Shown: piece by piece, positions 1 to 12,077 of the stretch | How the letters are laid out: each line of letters begins with the position of its first letter | Numbering within the stretch: position 1 is the first letter of the stretch | DNA from: Uliginosibacterium gangwonense | Lineage (GTDB): Bacteria; Pseudomonadota; Gammaproteobacteria; Burkholderiales; Rhodocyclaceae | Reading direction: 5' to 3' | Length of the DNA stretch: 49,210 nucleotides | Assembly: GCA_020723855.1 (NCBI GenBank) | Contig: DYIB01000010.1 | Span: forward strand, 1 to 49,210 | The notes under the pieces: generated by a model | The model's input: the letters and a program-made list of their open reading frames with translations, nothing else | Database searches by the model: none | Told to the model about the DNA's origin: nothing | Program-made: the position numbers and the translations under genes

Positions 1-991
1 CGATGGTGGCGTCATCCAGGTTCTTCTTCCAGTTGAACGAGGGCGAGCAGTTGTAGGCCAGCAGCTTGCCGGGGAACTGCTTGTGGATGGCTTCGGCGAA
101 GGCCTTGGCATAAGCGAGGTCCGGTCTGCCGGTCTCGCACCACACCAGGTCGGCGTAGGGCGCATAGGCCAGGCCGCGGGACACGGCCTGCTCCAGGCCG
201 GGCCTGGTGCGGTAGAAGCCTTCCACCGTGCGCTCGCCGGTGCAGAAGGGCTTGTCGTTGTCGTCGATGTCCGAGGTGATCAGGTCGGCGGCCTCGGCGT
301 CGGTACGGGCCACCAGCACGGTGGGCACGCCCATGACGTCGGCGGCCAGGCGCGCGGCCACCAGCTTGGAGACGGCTTCACGGGTGGGAACCAGGACCTT
401 GCCGCCCATATGGCCGCATTTCTTCACGGAGGCCAACTGGTCCTCGAAGTGCACGCCGGCCGCACCCGCCTCGATCATGGCCTTCATCAGCTCGAAGGCG
501 TTGAGCACGCCGCCGAAACCGGCTTCCGCATCCGCCACGATGGGCGCGAAATAATCGATGTAGCCGGCGTCACCGGGACGTTTGCCTTCAGACCACTGGA
601 TCTGGTCGCAGCGCTGGAAGGTGTTGTTGATGCGCTTGACCACCATAGGCACCGAGTTGGCGGGATAGAGAGACTGGTCGGGATACATCTCGCCGGCCAG
701 GTTGGCGTCGCCGGCCACCTGCCAGCCGGACAGGTAGATGGCCTTGAGGCCGGCCTTCACCTGCTGCATTGCCTGGTTGCCGGTAAGCGCACCCAGGGCG
801 TTGATGAAGGGCTCGGTGTTGACCAGATGCCACAGCTTCTCGGCACCGCGGCGGGCCAGGGTGTGCTCGATCTGCAGCGAACCGCGCAGGCGCACCACGT
901 CTTCCGCCGTGTAGCCGCGCTTGATGCCCTTCCAGCGGGGGTTTTCGGCCCAGTCCTTCTTAAGTTTTGCGACTTCCAAATCGTTGCTCAT
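1..991 (-). CDS. aceA: Isocitrate lyase (3' end outside window)
   Basis: Isocitrate lyase splits isocitrate into succinate and glyoxylate in the glyoxylate shunt. The first 330 residues are present and the frame is still open at base 1, so roughly the last 100 residues of a usual ~430-residue enzyme are cut off by the window edge. The catalytic motif KKCGHMGGK is intact, as are the surrounding family blocks such as [10 protein letters not shown] and VARTDAEAA. The start is the ATG at 989-991, read on the minus strand, preceded by an AGAGGACGC ribosome-binding site. The substrate competes with isocitrate dehydrogenase, whose gene and regulatory kinase lie about 4 kb away. Identity is very secure. 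Confidence 0.96.
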   Translation of the reverse strand, partial: MSNDLEVAKLKKDWAENPRWKGIKRGYTAEDVVRLRGSLQIEHTLARRGAEKLWHLVNTEPFINALGALTGNQAMQQVKAGLKAIYLSGWQVAGDANLAGEMYPDQSLYPANSVPMVVKRINNTFQRCDQIQWSEGKRPGDAGYIDYFAPIVADAEAGFGGVLNAFELMKAMIEAGAAGVHFEDQLASVKKCGHMGGKVLVPTREAVSKLVAARLAADVMGVPTVLVARTDAEAADLITSDIDDNDKPFCTGERTVEGFYRTRPGLEQAVSRGLAYAPYADLVWCETGRPDLAYAKAFAEAIHKQFPGKLLAYNCSPSFNWKKNLDDATI

Positions 992-1387
992 TGCGTCCTC
1001 TATGTCTCGGCTAGGATGAAAAAACGTTCGCCGGCTCAGCTCGGCAAAAGTCCCACTCGGCGCCGCCGGCCGCCGTTGTGTAAGCACCGGCTAACGTCCA
1101 TCCCAAGGTGGTCAGAGATCCTGTCTGACCGACCTTTGACGGGCAGGGGGGTGACCTGATCGTCTGAATGGAATCGACCCCGGTTGCCGGGTCGATTCCC
1201 AGTGACAGGAAGTATAGCGGTTTTTTGCGAAGCAACAGCAAGTCTTATAAAAGATATAAGAAAAAATCTTTTCCTTTTAGATCAATTAGTAATTTTCGCT
1301 ATTTCACAATACAAAAAGTTACTCGGTAGGTGAAACGGAGTGGTTGCTGCATCGCACCAAATCCGCTCCGGCAAATGAAGTTGTGTC
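992..1387. promoter_or_regulatory. aceA upstream region with hairpin and palindrome
   Basis: No convincing gene lies in these 396 bases. A perfect 11-bp inverted repeat (1170-1180 with 1189-1199, 8-nt loop) would form a strong hairpin in the aceA 5' leader. Upstream of it on the minus strand is a TATACT-like -10 (1211-1216). A 17-bp palindrome, CTTATA-aaaga-TATAAG (1244-1260), sits in an AT-rich stretch typical of an operator. The regulator is unknown. The promoter and operator roles are inferred from position only. Confidence 0.45.
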
Positions 1388-1882
1388 TTATAGGAGAGCT
1401 TCCGGGGAGACGAGCACGCCGTCCTCGTCGGCGTAGAGGTATTCGCCCGGACGGAAGGCGGTGCCGCCGAAGGTCACGGCGATGCCGGCATCGCCGGCGC
1501 CCTTCTTGATGCTCTTGAGGGGATGGGTATCGAGGGCCAGGATACCGATGTCCATGTCGCCCATGGCGCGCGCGTCGCGGATGCAGCCATAAACGACGAT
1601 GCCGGCCCATCCGTTGCGCACGGCCAGCGCCGCCAGTTGATCGCCCACCAGGGCGCAGCGCCGGCTGCCGCCGCCGTCGATCACCAGGACCCGCCCGTTG
1701 CCGGGCTGTTCCAGGGCGGCGCGTACCAGCGAGTTGTCCTCGAACACCTTGAGGGTGGCAATGGGGCCGTGGAAGCTGTCTTTCCCGCCGTAGGAGTTGA
1801 ACATGGGCTCGACGACGCGGATTGTCCCGGCGCGCACTCGATCCTCGTAGCGGTCGCACAGGTCGGCAGTATGGAAGGGCAT
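1388..1882 (-). CDS. rraA: RraA-family protein (4-hydroxy-4-methyl-2-oxoglutarate aldolase type)
   Basis: This 164-residue protein matches the RraA / HMG aldolase family in length and motifs. It carries the GGGSRRCALVGDQLA block and the GCIRD motif, which form the metal and pyruvate-enolate site in family aldolases. Characterised members either bind RNase E or act as class II pyruvate aldolases / oxaloacetate decarboxylases; sequence alone does not decide between these. The start ATG follows GGAGAGAAAGCC, a good ribosome-binding site. It lies downstream of clpA on the same strand but a strong terminator separates them. Confidence 0.9.
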   Translation of the reverse strand: MPFHTADLCDRYEDRVRAGTIRVVEPMFNSYGGKDSFHGPIATLKVFEDNSLVRAALEQPGNGRVLVIDGGGSRRCALVGDQLAALAVRNGWAGIVVYGCIRDARAMGDMDIGILALDTHPLKSIKKGAGDAGIAVTFGGTAFRPGEYLYADEDGVLVSPEALL

Positions 1883-1904
1883 GGCTTTCTCTCCGTAAGC
1901 TCAG

Positions 1905-1937
1905 AAAAACAAACGGCGGCATTGTAGCCGCCGTTTG
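1905..1937 (-). terminator. Rho-independent terminator of clpA
   Basis: An 11-bp perfect stem (1910-1920 with 1927-1937, loop ATTGTA) is followed on the minus strand by a run of five T (A run at 1905-1909). It lies 18 bases past the clpA stop codon and before rraA, so it ends the clpSA transcript. Confidence 0.88.
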
Positions 1938-1955
1938 CTCGTCCCGACCGGGGAA

Positions 1956-4220
<2,265 letters not shown>

Positions 4221-4221
4221 A

Positions 4222-4530
4222 TCAACTTTCCTCCATTACGCACGCTAGCGGGTGCTGGTGCTGGCGAGCGAAGCCGCATACCTGTTCGACTTTGGTGGCG
4301 GCCACATCTTTTGGGTAAACACCGCAAAGACCCACCCCTTCCCTATGGACTTTGAGCATGATCCTTGTGGCTTGTTCGCGATTCATCCCGAAAAATCTCT
4401 GCAGGACGACGACGACGAAATCCATAGGTGTGTAATCGTCATTCAGGAGCAAGACCTTGAATAAGGGCGGCGGTTTTACCTTGCTCCGTTCAACGTCGAG
4501 TACCGAATCTTCTTGCTTGCGCGTACCCAT
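4222..4530 (-). CDS. clpS: ClpS adaptor protein
   Basis: ClpS delivers N-degron substrates to ClpA. The protein has 102 residues and contains the family core: [17 protein letters not shown], then [17 protein letters not shown], then the [12 protein letters not shown] segment. The [12 protein letters not shown] stretch includes the conserved N-end-residue pocket. A longer open frame extends upstream to 4611, but the ATG at 4528-4530 gives the usual length. It is followed by clpA with a 1-base gap. Confidence 0.95.
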   Translation of the reverse strand: MGTRKQEDSVLDVERSKVKPPPLFKVLLLNDDYTPMDFVVVVLQRFFGMNREQATRIMLKVHREGVGLCGVYPKDVAATKVEQVCGFARQHQHPLACVMEES

Positions 4531-4913
4531 AGGTTCAATTCTAATGGGAAAAAGCCAATCTGCAACACACCGGGCACGGGACCGGCCGGCAGCGCAGGCC
4601 GCCGCAGCCACGACGCTTACGCCACCATTTCACGCCGGGGCGACGCCGGGGGGACCGAGAAGTTCCCGATCCGGGGACAAAAAGCGACAAATTGTTGTCG
4701 TGCAGCATGAATTCCCCGAAAAAATGCTTGACGTATGCCGAACAACAGGCGTAAAAGGCCCCTTACATGTGGTTTAGGGCTCTGCGCAGTTTGCGGGAAC
4801 GCATGCGCGTTCCGGTCGGTACCCGCTTGGTTTCCCTGACTATGAGGAGTTCGAAGGGCCGCATGGATCGGGCTGAAGGCCCGGTGGCATCGTCAACAAC
4901 AGGAAACAGTGAT
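4531..4913. promoter_or_regulatory. Divergent clpS / cold-shock gene promoter region
   Basis: This 383-base gap separates clpS (minus) from the cold-shock gene (plus). A plausible plus-strand promoter is TTGACG (4728-4733), an 18-base spacer, then TAAAAG (4752-4757). It would leave a leader of roughly 150 bases before the cold-shock start codon. Long structured leaders are a known feature of cspA-type mRNAs. No gene is supported in the gap. Confidence 0.45.
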
Positions 4914-5117
4914 ATGGCAACAGGTACGGTGAAGTGGTTCAACGACGCCAAGGGTTACGGATTCATCACTCCGGATGACGGCAGCGAGGATTTGTTTGCC
5001 CACTTCTCGGCGATTCAAATGAACGGGTTCAAGACACTGAAGGAAGGGCAGAAGGTTTCTTTCGAGGTGACTCAGGGACCCAAGGGCAAGCAGGCCTCGA
5101 ACATCCAGACTGCGTAA
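4914..5117 (+). CDS. Cold-shock domain protein (CspA family)
   Basis: This 67-residue protein is a single OB-fold cold-shock domain that binds single-stranded RNA and DNA as a chaperone. RNP1 (KGYGFITP) and RNP2 (DLFAHFSAI) are both present. An in-frame extension back to 4767 exists, but the family always starts at M-A-x-G-x-VKWFN, which is the ATG at 4914. A long leader and a terminator on either side indicate a monocistronic transcript. Confidence 0.96.
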   Translation: MATGTVKWFNDAKGYGFITPDDGSEDLFAHFSAIQMNGFKTLKEGQKVSFEVTQGPKGKQASNIQTA

Positions 5118-5172
5118 TCGCCGTCCGTGGAGGCGGCCTCCAGAGCCGCGTCCATGGCCGACGAGTTCACGG

Positions 5173-5199
5173 GCCTGTCCCGCAAGGGCGGGCTTTTTT
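5173..5199 (+). terminator. Terminator of the cold-shock gene
   Basis: An 8-bp stem with two G-T pairs (5173-5180 with 5186-5193, loop CGCAA) is followed directly by six T. It lies about 55 bases past the cold-shock stop codon. Confidence 0.8.
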
Positions 5200-5220
5200 A
5201 TCGGTGCCTTCCCGCCGCCG

Positions 5221-5250
5221 GGAAAAGGAAAGCCCCGGCGGGGACTTTCC
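5221..5250 (-). terminator. Terminator of icd
   Basis: A hairpin with one bulged base (5227-5236 with 5240-5250, loop GGC) is followed on the minus strand by CTTTT-type T-rich sequence. It lies just past the icd stop codon in the convergent gap with the cold-shock gene. Confidence 0.6.
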
Positions 5251-5270
5251 TTGGCTGCCAAAGCGGGCGC

Positions 5271-6518
5271 TTACATGCGCTCGATCATCGCCTTGCCGAA
5301 CCGGGAGCAGGACACTTCCTTCGCGCCCTCCATCAGCCGGGCGAAATCGTAGGTCACGATCTTGTCGGAGATGGCTGCTTCCATGGACTTGATGATCAGG
5401 TCGGCCGCCTCGCGCCAACCCAGGTGACGCAGCATCATCTCGGCCGACAGGATCAGGGAACCGGGGTTCACCTTGTCCTTGCCCGCGTACTTGGGTGCCG
5501 TGCCGTGGGTCGCCTCGAAGCAGGCGTACTTGTCGGAGATGTTGGCCCCCGGGGCGATGCCGATGCCACCCACCTGGGCCGCCAAGGCGTCGGAGATGTA
5601 GTCGCCGTTGAGGTTGAGCGTGGCGATCACGTCGTATTCCGCCGGGCGCAGCAGGATCTGCTGCAGGAAGGCGTCGGCGATGGCGTCCTTGATGACGATC
5701 TCGCGGCCGGTATTGGGGTTCTTGAAGCTGCACCACGGACCGCCGTCGATCGGCTGGGCACCGAATTCCTTTTGGGCGAGGGCGTAGCCCCAGTCCCGGA
5801 AGGCGCCTTCGGTGAACTTCATGATGTTGCCCTTATGTACCAGCGTCACCGACTTGCGGTCGTTGGCGATGGCGTACTTGATGGCGGCGCGCACCAGGCG
5901 CTCGGTGCCTTCGCGGGAGACCGGCTTGATGCCGATGCCCGAGGTGGCCGGGAAGCGGATTTTCTTGACGCCCATTTCCTCCGTGAGGAACTTGATGATC
6001 TTCCTGGCGCCTTCCGACTCCGCCTGCCACTCGATGCCGGCATAGATGTCCTCGGTGTTCTCGCGGAAGATCACCATGTCGGTGAGCTCGGGGTTTTTCA
6101 GGGGGGAGGGCACGCCCTTGAAGTAGCGCACCGGGCGCACGCACTGGTACAGGTCCAGTTCCTGGCGCAGGGCCACGTTCAGGGAGCGGATGCCGCCGCC
6201 GACGGGGGTGGTCATCGGGCCTTTGATGGAGACCGAATATTCCTTCAGGGCGTTCAGGGTCTCCTCGGGCAGCCACACGTCGCCGCCGTAGATCCGGGTC
6301 GATTTTTCGCCCGCATACACTTCCATCCAGTGGATTTTGCGCTTGCCGCCGTACGCCTTGGCGACCGCCGCATCCACCACGTCTTTCATGACGGGGGTGA
6401 TATCCACCCCGATGCCGTCGCCCTCGATGTAGGGGATGATGGGATTGTCCGGAATGGGCTGGCCCGGGATGATTTTTTTGCCGTCTTGTGGAACCTTGAT
6501 ATGCGAAGTGGCGCTCAT
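5271..6518 (-). CDS. icd: NADP-dependent isocitrate dehydrogenase
   Basis: Icd oxidises isocitrate to 2-oxoglutarate in the TCA cycle. The 415 residues fit the E. coli-type homodimeric enzyme (416). The phosphorylation-site segment [13 protein letters not shown] is intact; its serine is the target of AceK in E. coli. Substrate and cofactor blocks such as [11 protein letters not shown] and [17 protein letters not shown] are also present. The open frame extends upstream to 6683, but the ATG at 6516-6518 follows AAGGGAGCAGGC and gives the family length. It is divergent from aceK, the gene for its own kinase/phosphatase. Confidence 0.97.
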   Translation of the reverse strand: MSATSHIKVPQDGKKIIPGQPIPDNPIIPYIEGDGIGVDITPVMKDVVDAAVAKAYGGKRKIHWMEVYAGEKSTRIYGGDVWLPEETLNALKEYSVSIKGPMTTPVGGGIRSLNVALRQELDLYQCVRPVRYFKGVPSPLKNPELTDMVIFRENTEDIYAGIEWQAESEGARKIIKFLTEEMGVKKIRFPATSGIGIKPVSREGTERLVRAAIKYAIANDRKSVTLVHKGNIMKFTEGAFRDWGYALAQKEFGAQPIDGGPWCSFKNPNTGREIVIKDAIADAFLQQILLRPAEYDVIATLNLNGDYISDALAAQVGGIGIAPGANISDKYACFEATHGTAPKYAGKDKVNPGSLILSAEMMLRHLGWREAADLIIKSMEAAISDKIVTYDFARLMEGAKEVSCSRFGKAMIERM

Positions 6519-6732
6519 GCCTGCTCCCTTAAGCGTGTAGTGAAACCGGTAGGCTGATCGATCTGGCGGGAAACCTCGGAAAGGCCGATGGCTTGTGGCG
6601 CCGGCTTTCCCTGTGCCGGAGGGGGCGCCCGGGGCGGGGCGCCCTGAAAAGCGGAAGATTCCTGCCAGACATTGCAGACTCAAGCCGGGGCCGGCGGTGC
6701 GTCCGGACGCGCGGGCCGTTCGGCTTCGTCGC

Positions 6733-6738
6733 TATAAT
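6733..6738 (+). promoter_or_regulatory. Likely -10 of the aceK promoter
   Basis: A perfect TATAAT lies 70 bases before the aceK start codon. The matching -35 position is GC-rich and poor, so an activator may be needed. Confidence 0.45.
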
Positions 6739-6808
6739 TATCCCGCAATTCCCCCCGATCTGCCAGCGTGGCTCGTGCACGGCGGCTGCAGCGGAGAAAG
6801 GAACAGTC

Positions 6809-8608
6809 TTGGAAAAGCACAGGTTGATGTGGGGCCGAACGCGCATTCCTTCCGGCCAGAATCCGGTGGCGGAGGCCATCGCCCAGGCCATGATCGAAGG
6901 CTTCAACAAGCATTACCGCCTGTTCCGGGAATGCGGGCGCCAGGCCAAGGCATGCTTCGAGACCGGCGACTGGCACGGTCTGCAGCGTCTGGTGAAGGAC
7001 CGCATCCAGTTTTACGACGACCGCGTGCTGGAGGCGGTGGAGCGCCTGCACAAGGAGTTCCATGCCGACTCCCTGGACGACAATACCTGGCAGCAGGCCA
7101 AGCTGCTCTACATCGGCCTGCTCACCGACCACAAGCAACCCGAGTGCGCCGAAACCTTCTTCAACTCGGTGTGCTGCAAGATCCTGCACCGGACCTACTT
7201 CCACAACGACTTCATTTTCTTCCGTCCGGCGATCTCGACGGAATATCTGGAATCGGACCCGCCCACTTATCGCTCCTATTATCCCAACGAGACCGGACTG
7301 CGCCCGGCCATCCGACAGGTATTCCTGGACTTCGCCTGGAACTGCCCCTTCGCCGACCTCGAGCGCGACGTCACCTACGTCATCGAGGCGGTGCGCCGCT
7401 ACCTGGGCGGCACCTGGCCCAAGCCGGAGGCCAACTTCCAGATCCAGGTGCTGCACTCGGCTTTTTACCGCAACAAGGCGGCCTATGTGGTGGGGAAGGT
7501 GGTGAACGGCCATCAGGAACATCCCTTCCTGGTGCCGGTGCTGCGCGACGAGCAGCACCGGCTCTATCTGGACACCATCCTGCTGGACGTCTCGCGCATC
7601 AATGTGCTGTTCAGTTCCAACCGTGCCTACTTCCTGGTCGATATGGAAGTGCCGGCGGCCTACGTCCAGTTCCTGCGCAGCATCATGCCGACCAAGTCCA
7701 AGTCGGAGCTGTACACCATGATCGGCCTGCAGAAGCAGGGCAAGACGCTGTTCTACCGGGACCTCTACTACCACCTGCACCACTCGGAAGACAACTTCAT
7801 CGTCGCGCCCGGCATCAAGGGGCTGGTGATGGTGGTATTCACCCTGCCGTCCTTCCCCTACGTGTTCAAGGTGATCCGCGACTATATCCCGCAGCCCAAG
7901 GAAGTGGACCGGGCGACCGTACTGGCCAAGTACCAACTGGTGAAGAAGCACGATCGGGTCGGGCGCATGGCGGATACCCTCGAATTCTCCGACGTGGCCT
8001 TGCCGAAGTCCCGCTTCAGCCAGGAACTGCTGCGGGAGTTGCGCCAGTTGGCGCCGTCCTCCCTCGAGGAGGAAGGTGACAACATCGTCATCCGCCACGT
8101 ATACATCGAGCGGCGCATGGTGCCCCTCAACATCTACCTGGACGTGGCCGACGAGGAGCAGACCGAACACGCGGTGCGCGAGTACGGCAATGCCATTCGC
8201 GACCTGGCGGCGGCCAACATTTTCCCGGGCGACATGTTGTGGAAGAACTTCGGCGTCACCCGCTATCGCCGTGTCGTGTTCTACGACTACGACGAGATCG
8301 AGTACCTCACCGACTGCAACTTCCGCCGCATTCCGCCGGCACCCAACGAGGAATTCGAGCTGTCGGGCGAGGTGTGGTATTCGGTGGCGCGCAACGACGT
8401 GTTCCCGGAGGAGTTCGAGCGCTTCCTGCTGGGCTCGCCCAAGGTGCGGGCGGCCTTCATGAAATACCACGCCGAGCTGCTGACGCCCGAGTTCTGGCGC
8501 GCGCAGCAGGACAAGATACGCAGCGGGCAGGTGGTGGACTTCTTCCCCTATCCCGAGTCGCTGCGCTTCCGTAATGTCTTCGGTGAACCGGTGGCCTCAC
8601 CCGTGTGA
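6809..8608 (+). CDS. aceK: Isocitrate dehydrogenase kinase/phosphatase
   Basis: AceK phosphorylates Icd to divert carbon into the glyoxylate shunt and also reverses this. The protein is 599 residues from the TTG at 6809, close to the family's ~580-600. The nucleotide-binding segment [31 protein letters not shown] and the metal-binding DYDEIEYL motif are present. TTG is chosen because AAAGGAA lies 5 bases before it. The ATG at 6827 lacks a good site, and the open frame to 6593 is unrelated to the family N terminus. It is the first gene of a short plus-strand run with the RluE-type gene and the DUF192 gene. Confidence 0.95.
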   Translation: MEKHRLMWGRTRIPSGQNPVAEAIAQAMIEGFNKHYRLFRECGRQAKACFETGDWHGLQRLVKDRIQFYDDRVLEAVERLHKEFHADSLDDNTWQQAKLLYIGLLTDHKQPECAETFFNSVCCKILHRTYFHNDFIFFRPAISTEYLESDPPTYRSYYPNETGLRPAIRQVFLDFAWNCPFADLERDVTYVIEAVRRYLGGTWPKPEANFQIQVLHSAFYRNKAAYVVGKVVNGHQEHPFLVPVLRDEQHRLYLDTILLDVSRINVLFSSNRAYFLVDMEVPAAYVQFLRSIMPTKSKSELYTMIGLQKQGKTLFYRDLYYHLHHSEDNFIVAPGIKGLVMVVFTLPSFPYVFKVIRDYIPQPKEVDRATVLAKYQLVKKHDRVGRMADTLEFSDVALPKSRFSQELLRELRQLAPSSLEEEGDNIVIRHVYIERRMVPLNIYLDVADEEQTEHAVREYGNAIRDLAAANIFPGDMLWKNFGVTRYRRVVFYDYDEIEYLTDCNFRRIPPAPNEEFELSGEVWYSVARNDVFPEEFERFLLGSPKVRAAFMKYHAELLTPEFWRAQQDKIRSGQVVDFFPYPESLRFRNVFGEPVASPV

Positions 8609-8613
8609 GGGGC

Positions 8614-8976
8614 ATGGCGGAAGTTATCCTGTTCAACAAACCCTTCGGCGTTCTCACCCAATTCACGGCTAGCGACGGCCGTCCCACGCTCAAGGACTAC
8701 ATTCCCGTGCTGGGCGTCTACCCCGCCGGCCGCCTGGATGCCGACAGTGAAGGCCTTCTGCTCCTTACCGGCGACGGCAGGCTGCAGCAGCGCATCGCCG
8801 ACCCGCGCCACAAGATCGAACTGGTGTTGCGCGAGGGCAAGAACCGCCAGGTCAGGCGCATGACCGCCAAGATCGGTTTCCCCACGTTGCGGCTCATCCG
8901 CTATGCCATCGGCCCGTGGACCCTGGCCGGGCTGGCACCGGGGCAGTGGCGGCGGGTGCAGGCGCCGCTGACATAG
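8614..8976 (+). CDS. RluE-type 23S rRNA pseudouridine synthase with internal deletion
   Basis: The two ends match RluE-type pseudouridine synthases: [13 protein letters not shown] at the start, the catalytic [14 protein letters not shown] block (Asp is the nucleophile), then [29 protein letters not shown] near the end. The protein has only 120 residues against about 180-215 for the family. About 60 residues are missing between ADPRHK and IELVLREG, where relatives have the KxYWVQVEG strand and the linker to the second half. The reading frame is kept. It may be a non-functional remnant or a real shortened form. The start overlaps the end of aceK closely. Confidence 0.8.
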   Translation: MAEVILFNKPFGVLTQFTASDGRPTLKDYIPVLGVYPAGRLDADSEGLLLLTGDGRLQQRIADPRHKIELVLREGKNRQVRRMTAKIGFPTLRLIRYAIGPWTLAGLAPGQWRRVQAPLT

Positions 8977-9007
8977 ATCCCCCGACTCTTTCTGTTCGGA
9001 GATACGC

Positions 9008-9451
9008 ATGAATGCAACACGAGGATTTCTACGGTGTGCCCTGGTCGCCGCCGCATCCACGGCAACGGCCTTTGCCGCACCCACGATCGAATTGAACGCC
9101 GGCATGTACCGCATCGAAGCCGAGTTGGCGGCGACCGGGGAGGCGCGCGCCACCGGCCTCATGCATCGCGCTGCCTTGCCGGCCCATCGCGGCATGCTGT
9201 TCGTGTTCCCGGACCGGCGGCAGCACTGCATGTGGATGCGCAATACCCTGATCCCCTTGAGCGTGGCCTTTCTCGACGACGGCGGCGTGATCGTCAATAT
9301 CGAAGAGATGGAGCCCCAGACCCTCGACAACCACTGTGCCGCCAAGCCGGTGCGCTATGCCTTGGAAATGAACGCTGGATGGTTCCGCAAGAAAGGGATG
9401 GCACCCGGCGCCCGCATCGGCGGCCTCGACAAGGCGCCGCTTGCGCGCTGA
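9008..9451 (+). CDS. Exported DUF192 protein
   Basis: This 147-residue protein has an N-terminal signal peptide (about residues 1-23, ending AFA) and a DUF192 domain. The hallmark segments are ATGLMHRAALPAHRGMLFVFP, MWMRNTLIPLSVAFLDDGG and the C-terminal YALEMNAGWF. The family's biochemical role is not established. It is probably the third gene of the aceK transcript and converges on the YbdK-type gene with only a 4-base gap. Confidence 0.88.
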   Translation: MNATRGFLRCALVAAASTATAFAAPTIELNAGMYRIEAELAATGEARATGLMHRAALPAHRGMLFVFPDRRQHCMWMRNTLIPLSVAFLDDGGVIVNIEEMEPQTLDNHCAAKPVRYALEMNAGWFRKKGMAPGARIGGLDKAPLAR

Positions 9452-9455
9452 GGCG

Positions 9456-10580
9456 CTACCCGCTGCGCCACTTCTCGCTTTGCAGACGCACCACGTCGGG
9501 CAGCGAGCCGGCGCTTTTCAGGGCATTGCGCATCCAGCGCGCGCCGTTTTCCTTGGTGGCCGCGATACGGATGACCCTTTCCAACGCCGCGTCGGCGCCC
9601 AAGGTCTCCCCGTTGCGCCCGAGCCTGCCTGCCGTGCCGACGATGTCCTTGCTCAAGGCGAGCCGCTCGCGCGTGTGCGGATCGATCAGTTCGCCCTCCA
9701 GACCGAAGCGGCAGGCCTGGAAGCGGTTGTAGTTGTAGACTAGATAGATGTCCTCGCTGGCCAGCTCCCGGCGGCTCTCCAGCAGGTGGTGGCACAGAGC
9801 CTGGGCATAGCCGGCCAGCGCGGCGGCGTCGGCGATGGTGAGCGGCGTGTCGCACACCCGGATCTCGATGGTGCCGTATTCCGGTTTCGGCCGTATGTCC
9901 CAGTAGAAGTCCTTCATGCTCTCGACGATGCCGAAACCGCGCATCTTGGCGAAGTACGCCTGAAAGTCGTCCCACTTCTGCAGGAAGGGCGCGCGCCCGC
10001 TCAGGGGGAAGGCATTGACGGCCGTGAGCCGCGACGAGTCGAAGGCGGTGTCCTCCCCTTGATAGAAAGGCGAGGCGGCCGACAGGGCGATGAAGTGGGG
10101 GATGTAACGCGACAGGGCATGGGTGAGGTAGAGCGCGTCGTCACCGTTGGCGCAGCCGATGTGGATGTGCTGGCCGAACACCGTGAACTGCTTGGCGAGA
10201 TAGCCGTACAGTTCGGACACGTGGCGGAAGCGCGGCGTGTCGTAGATGCGCCGCTCGCTCCATTGCTGGAAGGGGTGGGCGCCGCCGCCGCACAGCGACA
10301 GGTTCAGGCGGTCGCCGTTGTCCACCAGCACGTCGCGGATGGCGCGCAATTCGGCGAGCAGCGGGTCGTGGCGGGTGTGTACCACCGTCGAGATCTCGAT
10401 CATGCTCTCCGTGATCTCCGGCTTGATGTCGCCCGGATGCTTCTTCTTCTCGATGCGCGCGAGCAGGTCGGAGGCGCCGCGCACGAGATTGTGGTCGCGG
10501 TTGTTGAGGATTTGCAGTTCCAGTTCCACCCCCATGGTGAGGGGTTCGGACCGGGTGAATTCGATGACGTGGTCAGCCAT
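9456..10580 (-). CDS. YbdK-type carboxylate-amine ligase (GCS2 family)
   Basis: This 374-residue protein belongs to the glutamate-cysteine ligase type 2 family. E. coli YbdK of this family has weak glutamate-cysteine ligase activity. Seen motifs include MGVELELQIL, PEITESMIEIST, CGGGAHPFQQW and QHIHIGC. The start ATG at 10578-10580 is preceded by GGAGGAACCCCGTC. It overlaps the end of the antiporter gene by 8 bases, so the two are translated from one transcript. The physiological substrate is unknown. Confidence 0.9.
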   Translation of the reverse strand: MADHVIEFTRSEPLTMGVELELQILNNRDHNLVRGASDLLARIEKKKHPGDIKPEITESMIEISTVVHTRHDPLLAELRAIRDVLVDNGDRLNLSLCGGGAHPFQQWSERRIYDTPRFRHVSELYGYLAKQFTVFGQHIHIGCANGDDALYLTHALSRYIPHFIALSAASPFYQGEDTAFDSSRLTAVNAFPLSGRAPFLQKWDDFQAYFAKMRGFGIVESMKDFYWDIRPKPEYGTIEIRVCDTPLTIADAAALAGYAQALCHHLLESRRELASEDIYLVYNYNRFQACRFGLEGELIDPHTRERLALSKDIVGTAGRLGRNGETLGADAALERVIRIAATKENGARWMRNALKSAGSLPDVVRLQSEKWRSG

Positions 10581-11781
10581 GACGGGGTTCCTCCGGATGG
10601 GATTCTCCAGCGCGCCTGAACGCCAGTTGGGTGGCGATGGGACCAACCAGATCCAGCAGCGCGATAGCGGTTAGTACCGTGGAGGCGAGCGGCGTTCCCA
10701 GCTCGGGGTAGAAGGACGTGGTATCCCGCACCAGGATCACGGCCACGCCGGTCATGGGCGTCAATGCCAGCGCCGTGAGCCATGCCCGGTCGAGACTGAA
10801 GCCGTTCAGGCGCCCCAGCACCAGCAGCGTCAGCGTCTTGGCGAGGAAGCGCGCGGCCACGTAGGCCAGCGCCGGCAGCCACGCGGCTTCCAGGTCGGCC
10901 AGGGCCAGGCCGGCACCGGTGACGACGAACAGTATGACGAAGAAGGGCTGGGCCGCATAGCCGAACTCGATGTTGAGCAGGGCATGGTGGCGGTCCAGGT
11001 TGCGCGACAGCATGCCCAGCAGCAGGAGCGTCAGCAGGACCGACAGCTTGAGCATTTCCGCCACCCCGACGGCCAGGATCACCGTGCCCACCAGCAGCAC
11101 GAACTGGGCCGTCTCGCGCTTGCCGCACCAGCGCCCCGCCAGGATCAGCAGCCGTGCCAGCACCCAGGCGGCGACGCCGGCGCCCACCAGCAGGTAGAGG
11201 GGATGCAGCACCACGCTCATCCAGCCGCTCTTGTACTCGAGGTGCAGCCAGGACAGAAGCATGGTGGTGGTGATGCCCGCGGCGATGCAGTTGAGTGCCG
11301 TGAAGCACAGGGCCCGTTCCGTCACCTGTCCCTCGGAGCGGGTGTCGCGCACCACGAGCATGACCACGGCGGGCGAAGTGGCCATGGCGATGGCGGCGGC
11401 CACCGCCGCCCAGGCGGCGTGAAAATCCAGCAGGTGCAGCACGCCATAGACCGCCGCAAAGGTCGCGGCACTCTCCGTCAGCCCGGTCGCCATGAGCCAG
11501 CGGTCGCGCTTCAGCCAGGCGAAGTCGAAGCGGCGTCCGAGCTCGAACAGTACCAGTCCCAGGGCGATGTCGGCGAACAGCCGGGCGTCTTCCATCAGCG
11601 GCCGGCCAAACACGCGCTGGGAGAACAGCCCGACCAGCGCGCCCACCAGAACATAGCCGGTAATGCGCGGCAGGCGCAGGGCACGCTGCACCAGTTCGCC
11701 GGCGGCAAGCCCCGCCAGCAGCAGGATGCTGAACAGCAGCAGGGGATCCGCTGCATTCGGCCAATCAGGCAGGAATGTCAT
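10573..11781 (-). CDS. CPA2-type cation/proton antiporter
   Basis: The 402 residues are almost entirely hydrophobic, with about 11-13 predicted membrane segments. They resemble the membrane domain of Kef/NapA-type sodium (or potassium)/proton exchangers. Typical blocks are RLPRITGYVLVGALVG near residue 37 and AIAMATSPAVVMLVV near residue 130. No C-terminal RCK/TrkA-N nucleotide-binding domain is present, which separates it from full-length KefB/C. It overlaps the downstream YbdK-type gene by 8 bases. Confidence 0.85.
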   Translation of the reverse strand: MTFLPDWPNAADPLLLFSILLLAGLAAGELVQRALRLPRITGYVLVGALVGLFSQRVFGRPLMEDARLFADIALGLVLFELGRRFDFAWLKRDRWLMATGLTESAATFAAVYGVLHLLDFHAAWAAVAAAIAMATSPAVVMLVVRDTRSEGQVTERALCFTALNCIAAGITTTMLLSWLHLEYKSGWMSVVLHPLYLLVGAGVAAWVLARLLILAGRWCGKRETAQFVLLVGTVILAVGVAEMLKLSVLLTLLLLGMLSRNLDRHHALLNIEFGYAAQPFFVILFVVTGAGLALADLEAAWLPALAYVAARFLAKTLTLLVLGRLNGFSLDRAWLTALALTPMTGVAVILVRDTTSFYPELGTPLASTVLTAIALLDLVGPIATQLAFRRAGESHPEEPRHG

Positions 11782-12030
11782 GGGTCACCTCCAATCCAGG
11801 GAGCGCGGCGCCGGGCGCCGTGTTGATCGTGACACCGGTGGATTACTGTTGTGGTGTCGGGCCGAGGAGAGTGGCGCGGATCTTCTTGATTATCGAATTG
11901 AACGAACCGGACTGCGGTCACGAGGCAGCCGGCGCGGGCGCCAATATTACCCGATTAACCGCGGCCTGGTCGAAATTGTCGCGACGGCGCCGTACCTATA
12001 ATGATTATGTCATGACTGTACGGGCGCCGG

Positions 12031-12059
12031 AAAAAGAAAGCCCCGGCTGGGCCGGGGCT
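12031..12059 (-). terminator. Terminator of sodB
   Basis: A perfect 9-bp stem (12039-12047 with 12051-12059, loop TGG) is followed on the minus strand by TTCTTTTT. It lies just beyond the sodB stop codon. The remaining ~250 bases up to the antiporter gene show no gene. Confidence 0.88.
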
Positions 12060-12077
12060 GAGCACGGCGTTGCGCCG

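Noticed and set aside
83-1159. Long plus-strand open frame of 358 codons
   Set aside because: It is the antisense shadow of isocitrate lyase, with Gly/His/Val-rich composition and no family motif.
1011-1241. Small minus-strand open frame upstream of aceA
   Set aside because: It spans the leader hairpin, has no ribosome-binding site and resembles nothing known.
11997-12010. Plus-strand TATAAT with ATAATGATTAT palindrome
   Set aside because: No plus-strand gene follows, and the next structure is the sodB terminator on the other strand.
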